Shown in pieces: positions 44,245 through 52,794 of a stretch of 64,000 nt of DNA. Each line of letters opens with the position of its first letter. Position 1 is the first letter of the stretch. A program made the translations under genes and the position numbers. Origin of the DNA: an uncultured Prochlorococcus sp. (lineage in GTDB: Bacteria; Cyanobacteriota; Cyanobacteriia; PCC-6307; Cyanobiaceae); contig CACJNU010000001.1 in NCBI GenBank assembly GCA_902594875.1, positions 121,468-185,467 of the forward strand, written 5' to 3'. The notes under the pieces are model-generated. The model made no database searches. It saw nothing but the letters and a program-made list of their open reading frames with translations, and had not been told where the DNA came from.

Positions 44245-46149
44245 ATGGAAAAAGGCGAAATTCGTATTAATACCGAAAATATTTTCCCAATTATCAAGAA
44301 GGCAGTATATTCTGACCATGAAATCTTTTTAAGAGAACTTGTTAGTAATGGTGTTGACGCAATTAGTAAAAGAAGAATGGCATCTATGGCAGGTGATTGC
44401 GAGAATACTGAGGAGGCTCAAGTAAAAATTACAATTAACCGTGAAAAAAATACGTTAACAATTTCCGATAATGGAATTGGAATGAATGATGAAGAAATTA
44501 AGAAGTACATAAATCAAGTTGCATTTTCTAGTGCTGAAGAATTCCTAACAAAATACAAAAAAGATAATGATGAATTCATAGGTCATTTTGGACTAGGTTT
44601 TTATTCAAGTTTCATGGTGGCAGATAGGGTTGATATATTAACTAAGTCGGCAATTGGGGAATCAAAAGCTTTCAAATGGTCTTGTGATGGATCACCAAAT
44701 TTCACGTTAGAGGAATCTGAAAGAGAAACAATTGGTACAGATGTTATTCTTCACCTACTTGAAGAAGAAAAAGAGTTTATTGAGCCTGAAAGGATTAAAT
44801 CACTGATAAAAAAATATTGTGATTTTATGCCAATAGATGTCTTATTAGAAGGAGAGACAATCAATAAGAAAAATCCTCCTTGGAGAAAACAACCTAGTGA
44901 ATTAAAAGATGAAGATTATATTGAGTTATATAAATACCTTTATCCTTTCCAGGGAGATCCACTGTTATGGATTCATCTAAATACAGATTACCCATATGAC
45001 ATACAAGGAATTTTGTATTTTCCAAAGTTGTCAGGTAGAGCTGATTGGGAAAAGGGAGAAATAAAACTATTTTGCAATCAAGTATTCGTAAGCGATTCAA
45101 TTAAAGAGATAGTTCCAAAATACCTTTTACCTCTAAGAGGAGTTATTGACTCTACAGATATTCCTCTAAATGTTAGTAGAAGTGCATTACAAACAGATAG
45201 AAAAGTAAGGTCTATTTCATCATTTATCTCAAAAAAAATCGCTAATAAACTGAAGGATTTGATAAAAAATTCTCCAGAATTTTATGCAGAAATTTGGGAT
45301 TCAATCTCTGCTTTTATTAAAATTGGTGCTATCGAAGATGAAAAATTTGCTGATTTAGTTAACAACAGTATAATTTTCGAAACAATTTTAAATTCAGAGA
45401 AAGACGTAACTAAAGATATTGAAAATAAATCCCTCATCAAGTCAAATGATAAATATTTCACAACTCTCGCAAATTACAAAGAGCGAAATAAATTAACTGA
45501 TTCTAAAAAAATAATTTATTGTTCAGATTTGATTGCTCAGTCTAGTGCATTAAATATCTGTTTATCTGATAATAAAGAAGTTATTAAATCAGATCCCTTA
45601 ATTGACGCACAATTTCTTCCTTGGTTGGAAAGTAAAAATGAAGATTATCAATTCCAAAGAGTAGATTCAGAAATAAATGAACTAGATGATAAAGAATCTA
45701 AAGAAATTGTAGATAAGGATGGTAAATCAAATACAGATAATCTTAGAGATACGATAGTTAAGGCCCTTAATAATGAGAAAGTAACAGTTAAAGTTCAGTC
45801 ACTTTCAAGTAAAGATGCTCCACCAGCGATGATCTTGCTTCCAGAACAAATGAGAAGAATTAATGATATGGGTGCTTACATGGAACAAAAGATGCCTGGC
45901 TTACCTGAATATCATGTGCTCTTAATTAACAAAAAACATCCACTTATTGTTGGTCTTAATAAAATTACAGGCAACAAAATAATTATTGATAAAAAAGATA
46001 CTAGTGAGAATCCATTAGCTTCTAAAATTGCTAATCATGTCTACGATATGGCTAAGCTTTCCGTTGGTGGATTAGATCAAGAACAGATAATTAATTTACA
46101 AAATAATAATGCTGAATTAATTTCAGAATTACTTAATTCAACAAATTGA
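44245..46149 (+). CDS. htpG: Hsp90-family chaperone HtpG
   Basis: An ATP-dependent dimeric chaperone; in cyanobacteria it helps under heat, light and oxidative stress. The 634-aa protein has the GHKL ATPase domain with FLRELVSNGVDAISKRR (about residue 29), TISDNGIGMN and EFIGHFGLGFYSSF (about residue 111). The middle domain has the conserved arginine region IPLNVSRSALQTDRKVR. The C-terminal dimerisation part is shorter and more diverged than in E. coli, but the frame is intact. Confidence 0.96.
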   Translation: MEKGEIRINTENIFPIIKKAVYSDHEIFLRELVSNGVDAISKRRMASMAGDCENTEEAQVKITINREKNTLTISDNGIGMNDEEIKKYINQVAFSSAEEFLTKYKKDNDEFIGHFGLGFYSSFMVADRVDILTKSAIGESKAFKWSCDGSPNFTLEESERETIGTDVILHLLEEEKEFIEPERIKSLIKKYCDFMPIDVLLEGETINKKNPPWRKQPSELKDEDYIELYKYLYPFQGDPLLWIHLNTDYPYDIQGILYFPKLSGRADWEKGEIKLFCNQVFVSDSIKEIVPKYLLPLRGVIDSTDIPLNVSRSALQTDRKVRSISSFISKKIANKLKDLIKNSPEFYAEIWDSISAFIKIGAIEDEKFADLVNNSIIFETILNSEKDVTKDIENKSLIKSNDKYFTTLANYKERNKLTDSKKIIYCSDLIAQSSALNICLSDNKEVIKSDPLIDAQFLPWLESKNEDYQFQRVDSEINELDDKESKEIVDKDGKSNTDNLRDTIVKALNNEKVTVKVQSLSSKDAPPAMILLPEQMRRINDMGAYMEQKMPGLPEYHVLLINKKHPLIVGLNKITGNKIIIDKKDTSENPLASKIANHVYDMAKLSVGGLDQEQIINLQNNNAELISELLNSTN

Positions 46150-46188
46150 GTCATGTGTTAGAATTTTTAAAGATATAACTCAATAAAT

Positions 46189-46425
46189 ATGTCAAGAGTT
46201 TGCGAACTGACAGGTGCAAAAGCTAATAACGGGATGGCAGTGAGTCACTCACATATTCGTACAAAAAAATTGCAACAAGTTAATCTCCAAAAAAGAAGAC
46301 TTTGGTGGGAAGAAGGCAAAAAATGGGTTAATATTAAAATTAGCACTAAAGCACTAAAGTCTATACAAAAAGTAGGTTTAGATAAATTTGCCAAATCAAA
46401 TGGGGTTGATTTAAAAAAATTCTAA
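46189..46425 (+). CDS. rpmB: 50S ribosomal protein L28
   Basis: A 78-aa large-subunit protein. The start [20 protein letters not shown] and [17 protein letters not shown] are diagnostic. Follows htpG by 39 bases on the same strand and is followed after two bases by the peroxiredoxin gene. Confidence 0.97.
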   Translation: MSRVCELTGAKANNGMAVSHSHIRTKKLQQVNLQKRRLWWEEGKKWVNIKISTKALKSIQKVGLDKFAKSNGVDLKKF

Positions 46426-46430
46426 ATTTG

Positions 46431-46964
46431 ATGAGAAATTTAGTAGTAAGTATATTTATATCTTTTATTTTTTTATTTAATTGTAATTCATCAATCGCTT
46501 TTGACTTTGCTCCTGAAGTTGGAGATATTGCTCCAAACTTTCAATTAGAAGGTTTTAATAAAAACGTAAAATCAAAAAATATTTGGGAATTAAATGATTT
46601 TCAAGGTAAGTGGCTTGTTATGTATTTTTATCCAAAGGACTTTACAGCAGGTTGTACTCTTGAAGCTAAAGGTTTTTCGGAATTAATAAAAGATTTTTCA
46701 AAATATAATGCTGAAATTGTTGGTATTAGTGCTGATAATCAAGATTCTCATGAAAGTTTCTGCAGCGAAAAATCTATAAACTACACATTATTATCAGATC
46801 CTGAAGGAATTATTAGCGAAAAATATGGTTCTTGGATTCCACCATTTTCTGATAGAAATACTTTTTTGATTTCTCCAGAAGGTGAAATTTCTTATAGATG
46901 GATAAGTGTTTTACCTATAAATCATGCCAAAGAAGTACTTAATGTACTAAAGAAAAAAATTTAA
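46431..46964 (+). CDS. prxQ: Peroxiredoxin Q / BCP-type with signal peptide
   Basis: A thiol peroxidase of 177 aa that reduces hydrogen or alkyl peroxides. I take the ATG at 46431; a TTG three bases earlier adds one residue. The N-terminus is a signal peptide (NLVVSIFISFIFLF, ending SIAFDFAP), so the mature enzyme is probably in the thylakoid lumen or periplasm. The peroxidatic cysteine is in DFTAGCTLEAKGF (about residue 75), and a second cysteine five positions farther than usual for PrxQ occurs in ESFCSEKS, which could serve as the resolving cysteine. Confidence 0.92.
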   Translation: MRNLVVSIFISFIFLFNCNSSIAFDFAPEVGDIAPNFQLEGFNKNVKSKNIWELNDFQGKWLVMYFYPKDFTAGCTLEAKGFSELIKDFSKYNAEIVGISADNQDSHESFCSEKSINYTLLSDPEGIISEKYGSWIPPFSDRNTFLISPEGEISYRWISVLPINHAKEVLNVLKKKI

Positions 46965-46967
46965 ATT

Positions 46968-47270
46968 TTGCACGAACTTTCATTTGGAACTTGGTTAATT
47001 CACATTTCTTCGGTCATTGAATGGATATTTACCATCTTTGTTATATACAAAATTTCTACATATAAAAAATACAATTTATTTTTTTGGTTAAGCTTAGCTA
47101 TGGTTCCAAACTTAATAGGAGCTATGTGCGCTATTACTTGGCATATCTATGACAATCAAGATGTATTGTATGGATTAGTAACGCTTCAAGGGATATTTAC
47201 ATTTATTGGTAATTCAACATTAGCTCTCGCATCATTCACTATTTTTTATAAGGAAAAGACTTATGAATGA
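46968..47270 (+). CDS. DUF2499 membrane protein
   Basis: A 100-aa protein with three hydrophobic helices (about residues 8-26, 35-58 and 70-92). The start SFGTWLIHISSVIEWIFT and the segment LAMVPNLIGAMCAITWHIYDN match the DUF2499 family, conserved in cyanobacteria and plastid-bearing plants. Initiates at TTG, three bases after the peroxiredoxin stop. It overlaps the next gene by eight bases, so the two are coupled, as in other cyanobacteria. Function unknown. Confidence 0.83.
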   Translation: MHELSFGTWLIHISSVIEWIFTIFVIYKISTYKKYNLFFWLSLAMVPNLIGAMCAITWHIYDNQDVLYGLVTLQGIFTFIGNSTLALASFTIFYKEKTYE

Positions 47271-47598
47271 TTTATTTTTTAAATTTGTAGAAAAATTAGG
47301 TTCTATTGATAACACATTATTGTTCGCAGTATCAATAATTCCATATGCAATATTTTTGTTTTACTTATATAAAATCAAATCTGTTAATATTTTTGTAAAA
47401 ACAGGATTTTCATTAACTGTTTTATTCGTATTCATAACTATATTAGTATCTATCTTCACACTAAATTACTATGATAAAACCCTTGTTGAGATTGACTTCC
47501 TGCATGGCTTTGCAGAAGCATTTCTAACTCTAAGTGATTTTGTTATTTTGTTTGGATTTATAAAGTTATTAAATAGCTTAGAAGTAAACAACTCTTAA
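47263..47598 (+). CDS. DUF3593 membrane protein
   Basis: A 111-aa protein with three membrane segments: FAVSIIPYAIFLFYLYKI, TGFSLTVLFVFITILVSIF and the C-terminal region LTLSDFVILFGFIKLL. DUF3593 proteins commonly lie next to DUF2499 proteins, and the pair probably forms one membrane complex, an inference from the repeated gene pairing. The start overlaps the end of the DUF2499 gene. Function unknown. Confidence 0.83.
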   Translation: MNDLFFKFVEKLGSIDNTLLFAVSIIPYAIFLFYLYKIKSVNIFVKTGFSLTVLFVFITILVSIFTLNYYDKTLVEIDFLHGFAEAFLTLSDFVILFGFIKLLNSLEVNNS

Positions 47599-47664
47599 GA
47601 CCTTTTACAATTTTGTGTTTTTTAGGTAAAAGTATTAGAGAATATATGAAAATAACGATTTTTT

Positions 47665-47925
47665 ATGTTTACTACATTATTTGCAGCTGCAGATCCAGCA
47701 ACTTTTTCTTGGTCTCCAAAGTGTGCCGTCGTAATGATTGCATGTAATGTTTTTGCTTATGCAATTGCTAGAGCAACAATAAGAAAACCTAATGAAGGTT
47801 TTGAAATACCTAATTCAAAATTCTATGGTGGTTTAAGTCACGCATCAGTAGTAGGCGCTAATTGCCTAGGTCATATTTTCGGAATTGGAGCAATCTTAGG
47901 ATTAGCCTCACGAGGTGTTTTATAA
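47665..47925 (+). CDS. psaK: Photosystem I reaction centre subunit PsaK
   Basis: A small peripheral subunit of photosystem I that binds antenna chlorophyll. The 86-aa length is normal. Two transmembrane helices (about residues 20-38 and 60-84) enclose a loop, with ARATIRKPNEGFEIPNSK between them; GLSHASVVGANCLGHIFGIGAILGLA is the typical second helix. It is convergent with dxs, separated by a 38-base AT-rich repeat. Confidence 0.93.
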   Translation: MFTTLFAAADPATFSWSPKCAVVMIACNVFAYAIARATIRKPNEGFEIPNSKFYGGLSHASVVGANCLGHIFGIGAILGLASRGVL

Positions 47926-47956
47926 ATATTTATTTATTTATTAAATATTTATTTAT
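47923..47956. repeat. Short AT-rich direct repeat after psaK
   Basis: TAAATATTTATTTAT occurs twice in a row (from 47923 and from 47942), the first copy with an added TTAT. It fills the gap between convergent psaK and dxs. It is most simply explained as slippage in AT-rich DNA. Confidence 0.5.
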
Positions 47957-47963
47957 TAAATTT

Positions 47964-49853
47964 TTAATTAACTAACTTAAATTTCTTAACAATTTTATCT
48001 GCCATCTGATCAGGCATAAGTCCTAGTTTTTCTTTACTCTGATCAGGTGAAGCATGATCAACTAAAACATCAGGTATACCTATTCTGTATACAGGCATGT
48101 TTATCTCATTATCGTTAAATAATTCAACTATCGCGGAACCAAATCCACCTATTAAGGTTCCTTCTTCCATGGTTACAACTTTTTGAATCTTACTTGCTAA
48201 AGGCATAATAAGATTTTTATCGAGAGGTTTAACATATCTTGCATTAACAATGCATGCATTAATGTTCATATTTTTTAAGATCTTTGCTGTTTCGATCGCT
48301 GATGCGACCATTGAACCATAAGCAATAATTAGGATATCTTCTCCTTCTTCAAGTATTTCAGCTTCGCCTATTTTCAAAGGTTCCCAACCCTCATCCATTA
48401 CAGCCACTCCTAATCCAGAACCTCTGGGTATTCTTAGAGCTGTAGGACCATTATGGTTTATTGAAGTTATTAACATTCTCTGTAATTCAGACTCATCTTT
48501 TGGAGCCATCAATACAAAATTAGGTATAGATCTCATATAACTAATATCGTACTGACCTTGATGAGTAGGGCCGTCAGCACCAACTATCCCGGCTCTATCA
48601 AGTACAAATGATACAGGTAAATTTTGAATCCCTACATCATGAATTAATTGGTCGAAAGCACGTTGAAGAAAAGTACTATAAATAGCTACAACAGGTTTTA
48701 GACCATCGCAAGACATTCCTGCCGCAAGAGTAACTGCATGTTGTTCTGCTATTCCTACATCTATGTATTGTGCAGGGATATTTTTTTGCAATATATCTAA
48801 ACCAGTACCTGTAGCCATTGCAGCTGTAATACCAACGACTTTACTATCTTGCTCACATATTTTTAATAAGGTTTGACCAAATATTTTACTATAACTAACA
48901 GGTTTAGGTTTCTTTGATGGAATAGATTTCCCAGTTGTAAGATCAAATGCAGACTGCGCATGATATCCAACCTGATCTGCTTCTGCATATGGGTATCCCT
49001 TCCCTTTTGTTGTGACAACATGAACAAGTACAGGTCTTTTTAGTTTATGGGCAGCGTTAAAGGTCTTAACTAAGTTACCAATATCATGACCATCAATTGG
49101 ACCCATATATGTAAATCCAAGTTCTTCAAAAACAGCTCCAACCTTAGGTACAGATAGTCTTCTAACGCTTCCTTTAATATTTTTGAGATCTTCTGGGATA
49201 TCCTTACCAATTAATGGAATATTTTTTACACTTTCTTGAACACTATCTGACAAAAATTGCAATGGTGGACTTACTCTTACCTTATTTAAATAAGATGAAA
49301 GGGCTCCAACCGGAGGTGAAATAGACATGTCATTATCGTTCAATACAACAACTAAAGGGGTATTTGGTAAGTGACCTGCATGATTTATAGCTTCTAATGC
49401 CATTCCTCCAGTTAGTGCTCCATCTCCAATAACAGCAACACATTTATAATTATCACCTTTTCTATCTCTTGCTATTGCCATTCCTAAAGCAGCAGAAATA
49501 GAAGTACTTGCATGTCCAGCACCAAAATGATCAAATTTACTTTCACTTCTTTTTAGATATCCAGCGACTCCATTTTGTTGCCTTAGAGAATCAAATTGAC
49601 TAAAACGTCCTGTAATTAATTTATGAGGGTAACCTTGATGTCCTACATCCCAAACAACTTTGTCAAAATCAAGATCAAGAGTTTGATATAAAGCCAATGT
49701 CAACTCCACTACACCTAATCCAGGGCCAAGATGTCCACCGCTAGTAGAAACTACTTGAAGATGTCTTTCTCTAATTTGACAAGCAATTTCCTCTAATTGT
49801 GAAACTGTTAAGCCATGAAGTTGATTTGGATGACTTAACTCACTTAAAAGCAT
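47964..49853 (-). CDS. dxs: 1-deoxy-D-xylulose-5-phosphate synthase
   Basis: The first step of the MEP isoprenoid pathway, which feeds carotenoids, phytol and quinones. The 629-aa protein is a transketolase-like thiamine diphosphate enzyme. The TPP-binding motif is [18 protein letters not shown] to NDNDMSIS near residues 150-180, and [14 protein letters not shown] and [18 protein letters not shown] (near residue 420) are family signatures. The gene has a recognisable promoter just upstream. Convergent with psaK and divergent from ilvA. Confidence 0.97.
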   Translation of the reverse strand: MLLSELSHPNQLHGLTVSQLEEIACQIRERHLQVVSTSGGHLGPGLGVVELTLALYQTLDLDFDKVVWDVGHQGYPHKLITGRFSQFDSLRQQNGVAGYLKRSESKFDHFGAGHASTSISAALGMAIARDRKGDNYKCVAVIGDGALTGGMALEAINHAGHLPNTPLVVVLNDNDMSISPPVGALSSYLNKVRVSPPLQFLSDSVQESVKNIPLIGKDIPEDLKNIKGSVRRLSVPKVGAVFEELGFTYMGPIDGHDIGNLVKTFNAAHKLKRPVLVHVVTTKGKGYPYAEADQVGYHAQSAFDLTTGKSIPSKKPKPVSYSKIFGQTLLKICEQDSKVVGITAAMATGTGLDILQKNIPAQYIDVGIAEQHAVTLAAGMSCDGLKPVVAIYSTFLQRAFDQLIHDVGIQNLPVSFVLDRAGIVGADGPTHQGQYDISYMRSIPNFVLMAPKDESELQRMLITSINHNGPTALRIPRGSGLGVAVMDEGWEPLKIGEAEILEEGEDILIIAYGSMVASAIETAKILKNMNINACIVNARYVKPLDKNLIMPLASKIQKVVTMEEGTLIGGFGSAIVELFNDNEINMPVYRIGIPDVLVDHASPDQSKEKLGLMPDQMADKIVKKFKLVN

Positions 49854-49869
49854 TTAACAAAAATTGGTA

Positions 49870-49898
49870 TCTATATAATCTAAAACGCCGAGGTGCAA
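49870..49898 (-). promoter_or_regulatory. Probable sigma-70-type promoter of dxs
   Basis: On the minus strand, TTGCAC (-35, at 49898-49893) and TATAGA (-10, at 49875-49870) are exactly 17 bases apart. Transcription would start about 10 bases before the dxs ATG, leaving an almost leaderless mRNA. The spacer is GC-richer than its surroundings. Confidence 0.45.
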
Positions 49899-49969
49899 AA
49901 TGAGTATTTTTTTTGAAATAGATCATGTAATGTTTTATTAGATTAATAATTAATGCTAAAAATATATAT

Positions 49970-51511
49970 ATGAATGATTATTTTGAAAAAATACTTCAAG
50001 CTGAAGTCTATGAAGTTGCAAAAAAAACACCACTAGAGAAAGCTCATAATTTAAGTAATACACTTAATAATGAAGTTTTTCTTAAAAGAGAAGATCTTCA
50101 GGATGTATTTTCATTCAAAATAAGAGGTGCATATAACAAAATGAGTAAGCTCACTAATTCACAGCTTGCTCAGGGAGTAATTACTTCTAGTGCTGGTAAT
50201 CATGCTCAAGGGGTTGCACTGAGTGCCCTTAAGTTAAATTGCCAAGCAACCATATTAATGCCTATTACCACACCTCTAGTAAAAGTTAATGCAGTAAAAA
50301 ATTTAAAAGCAAAAGTTATATTATATGGCGATAACTATGATGAAACTTATAAAGAGGCAATAAGGATTAGCCAAGAAAGAAATTTATGCTTTATTCATCC
50401 CTTTGATGATCCAGAAGTAATAGCAGGACAAGGAACTATAGCTATAGAACTTGAACAGCAGCTTAAGGAAAAACCTTATGCAATATATATTGCCGTAGGT
50501 GGTGGGGGATTGATATCAGGAATATCCTTATACGTTAAAAAAATATGGCCTGAAGTAAAAATAATTGGTGTAGAACCAGAAGATGCTGACGCTATGACGA
50601 AATCTTTGGAAGAAGGAATAATTGTGGAACTATCTTCTGTAGGACAATTCGCAGATGGAGTGGCTGTTAAAAAAATTGGTAAAAATACTTTTGATATTGG
50701 TAGAAAATATATAGATAAGATGATTAGGGTTAATACTGACGAAATCTGTGCTGCTATAAAAGATGTTTTTGAGGATACTAGATCAATCTTAGAGCCAGCA
50801 GGTGCCTTATCAATAGCAGGGATGAAAAAAGATATTTTAAATTCTAATCATTCAAATAGAAAAATGGTTGCGATTGCATGTGGTGCAAATATGAACTTTG
50901 AGAGGCTTAGATTTGTAGCAGAAAGAGCAGAACTTGGAGAGTGTAAAGAAGTAATGATGGCTGTTGAAATTCCTGAACGGGCTGGTAGTCTAATTAATTT
51001 TTGTAAGTTACTTGATAATAGAAATTTAACTGAATTTAGCTATAGGATGTCAAATTCTAGGAATGCACAGATCTTTGTAGGTGTTCAAGTCTATGGTTTA
51101 AATGATAAAAAAAATCTATTAAATGTATTTAAAAATTCTGAGTACTCATTTATTGACATAAGTGATGATGAATTATCTAAAAATCATCTCAGACATATGG
51201 TAGGAGGAAGATTACCAAGGGATTTTAAAGAGATGGAATATACGAACTTTATAGAACTTTTATACAGATTTGAGTTTCCTGAAAGGCCTGGCGCATTAAT
51301 AAACTTCCTAAATAGTATGAAATCTAATTGGTCTATAAGCGTATTTCACTACAGGAATTATGGAGCTGATGTAGGGAAAATTGTTATTGGAGTTTTGATC
51401 GATAAAAATGAGATTTTAGAGTGGAAGAATTTTGTAAGAATTCTAGGCTATAAATTCTGGGATGAAACTCAAAACGATACATATAGATTATTCCTTGGTG
51501 CATCAGACTAA
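49970..51511 (+). CDS. ilvA: Threonine dehydratase, biosynthetic
   Basis: A PLP enzyme that deaminates threonine to 2-oxobutanoate, the committed step to isoleucine. The 513-aa protein has the PLP lysine in LQDVFSFKIRGAYNKM (about residue 56), SSAGNHAQGVALSA as phosphate loop partner, and GGGGLISGISLYVK as glycine-rich loop. The C-terminal 180 residues hold two ACT-like regulatory segments (MAVEIPERAGSLINFCKLL and YRFEFPERPGALINFLNSM), consistent with isoleucine/valine control. The scpB gene begins about 20 bases after it. Confidence 0.96.
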   Translation: MNDYFEKILQAEVYEVAKKTPLEKAHNLSNTLNNEVFLKREDLQDVFSFKIRGAYNKMSKLTNSQLAQGVITSSAGNHAQGVALSALKLNCQATILMPITTPLVKVNAVKNLKAKVILYGDNYDETYKEAIRISQERNLCFIHPFDDPEVIAGQGTIAIELEQQLKEKPYAIYIAVGGGGLISGISLYVKKIWPEVKIIGVEPEDADAMTKSLEEGIIVELSSVGQFADGVAVKKIGKNTFDIGRKYIDKMIRVNTDEICAAIKDVFEDTRSILEPAGALSIAGMKKDILNSNHSNRKMVAIACGANMNFERLRFVAERAELGECKEVMMAVEIPERAGSLINFCKLLDNRNLTEFSYRMSNSRNAQIFVGVQVYGLNDKKNLLNVFKNSEYSFIDISDDELSKNHLRHMVGGRLPRDFKEMEYTNFIELLYRFEFPERPGALINFLNSMKSNWSISVFHYRNYGADVGKIVIGVLIDKNEILEWKNFVRILGYKFWDETQNDTYRLFLGASD

Positions 51512-51532
51512 ATTTAAGGTAAATTAGGAAAG

Positions 51533-52084
51533 ATTTCGGTAATTAAAATCAATCAATCTGATCTAAATACCACGCCAATATCTGATATAGATCTAGTTAC
51601 CAAAGTTGAAGCTGTTCTATATTTGAAAGGCAGACCAATAACAAAAAAGGATCTTTCAGAAATTACTAATTCTGATATAAACTCAATAAATGATGCAATT
51701 AAAGATTTAAAAAATAAATACTCTAATCCCAACTCAGCTATTGAATTAAATGCAGTTAATAACAGTTTTTCTCTCGAACTAAAATCTAGTCTTAATGAAT
51801 TCGTCGATGATTTACTCCCTTCGGATTTGAAAACATCCGAATTAAGGACATTGGCTACTATTGCGATCAAAAAAAAGATCCTTCAATCGGATCTTATACT
51901 TCTTAGAGGTTCAGGTGCTTATGATCATATTAAAGAATTATTAGAAAAGAAATTTATTGTCAAACGAAAGCAAAAAGATGGTAGATCATATTGGTTATCA
52001 TTATCAGAAAAGTTTTTTCAAACTTTTGCTGTAAGTAATGAATATCTTTCAAATATAGGAAGCAGTAATAATAAGCAGCAATAA
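51533..52084 (+). CDS. scpB: Segregation and condensation protein B
   Basis: ScpB is the winged-helix partner of ScpA and SMC in chromosome condensation. The coding frame runs upstream past any standard start. The conserved first helix VTKVEAVLYLKGRPITKKDL is read from bases before the first TTG (51623), and between the in-frame stop TAA (51515) and that TTG no ATG, GTG or TTG occurs. The best candidate is ATT at 51533, preceded by AGGAAAG. That gives 183 aa. Winged-helix segments LRTLATIAIKKKILQSDL and LLEKKFIVKRKQKDGRSYWL confirm the family. Confidence 0.85.
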   Translation: MSVIKINQSDLNTTPISDIDLVTKVEAVLYLKGRPITKKDLSEITNSDINSINDAIKDLKNKYSNPNSAIELNAVNNSFSLELKSSLNEFVDDLLPSDLKTSELRTLATIAIKKKILQSDLILLRGSGAYDHIKELLEKKFIVKRKQKDGRSYWLSLSEKFFQTFAVSNEYLSNIGSSNNKQQ

Positions 52085-52122
52085 TAAGTAAATGTTAGGA
52101 TATATTAAATTACGACAAGATA

Positions 52123-52401
52123 ATGTTATCTGAGATTTTTGCAGTTCTGGGCCAAACTTTATCAATTTATTCTTTCATATTGATAATAAGAATTTTACTA
52201 ACATGGTTTCCAGGTATTGATTGGAGTAACGGTGTTTTATCTGCATTAACTTCTATCACAGATCCTTATTTAAACATTTTTAGAGGTGTTATCCCTCCAA
52301 TAGGTGGATTTGATATTTCATCCTTATTAGCTTTTTTACTTTTAAATGTTATACAAAATTTAATTACAAATCTCCAGTATGCAAGCTTAGGTTATAGCTG
52401 A
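52123..52401 (+). CDS. YGGT family (Ycf19-like) membrane protein
   Basis: A 92-aa protein with two membrane helices. Signatures are SIYSFILIIRILLTWFPGIDWSN and LTSITDPYLNIFRGVIPPIGGFDISSLLAF. Members in cyanobacteria and plastids influence cell division, nucleoid or photosystem and cytochrome maturation, depending on the subgroup; here the exact role is open. The gene follows scpB by 38 bases on the same strand, which fits a link to chromosome or division functions. Convergent with the MazG-like gene. Confidence 0.88.
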   Translation: MLSEIFAVLGQTLSIYSFILIIRILLTWFPGIDWSNGVLSALTSITDPYLNIFRGVIPPIGGFDISSLLAFLLLNVIQNLITNLQYASLGYS

Positions 52402-52403
52402 AC

Positions 52404-52733
52404 TTATCTATCATCTCCAGAACCTTTTATCTTCCCTTTAGCAGCTCTTATTTTTAATTTTTCAATGTTTTGTAATGCAACATCCTCTAAATTGAAATTT
52501 AATTCTGTACAAAGATTTGATATGTACCACAAAACATCTCCTAACTCTTTTTTAATACCTAATTTTGATTCGTTATCAAATATTCCGTTTTTATCTCTTA
52601 TAACTTTTTTTACTTTTTCTGCCACCTCACCAGCCTCTCCAACTAAACCAAGAGTTGGATAAATATTATTTGAGCCTAAATCTGGATATTGTGCTGTTTC
52701 TCTAGCTTTTTTCTGATAAGTTTTAAAATCCAT
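52404..52733 (-). CDS. MazG-like nucleotide pyrophosphohydrolase
   Basis: A 109-aa all-helical enzyme of the MazG/dUTPase-like family that hydrolyses nucleoside triphosphates to monophosphates, probably cleansing aberrant nucleotides. Metal-binding residues are in GLVGEAGEVAEKVKKVIRD (E-x-x-E, about residues 30-48) and GIKKELGDVLWYISNLC with its E and D. The short single-domain form resembles phage and cyanobacterial MazG. It is divergent from pyk by 60 bases. Confidence 0.88.
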   Translation of the reverse strand: MDFKTYQKKARETAQYPDLGSNNIYPTLGLVGEAGEVAEKVKKVIRDKNGIFDNESKLGIKKELGDVLWYISNLCTELNFNLEDVALQNIEKLKIRAAKGKIKGSGDDR

Positions 52734-52794
52734 GACTTAAATAACTAACTTTGGGTATGTTAAATTTATTTATATCTAGCAATATTATCCATAT

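Noticed and set aside
47923-47956. Direct repeats as a possible CRISPR or mobile-element end
   Set aside because: Two copies of a simple AT-rich word with no spacers and no target duplication; slippage is enough.
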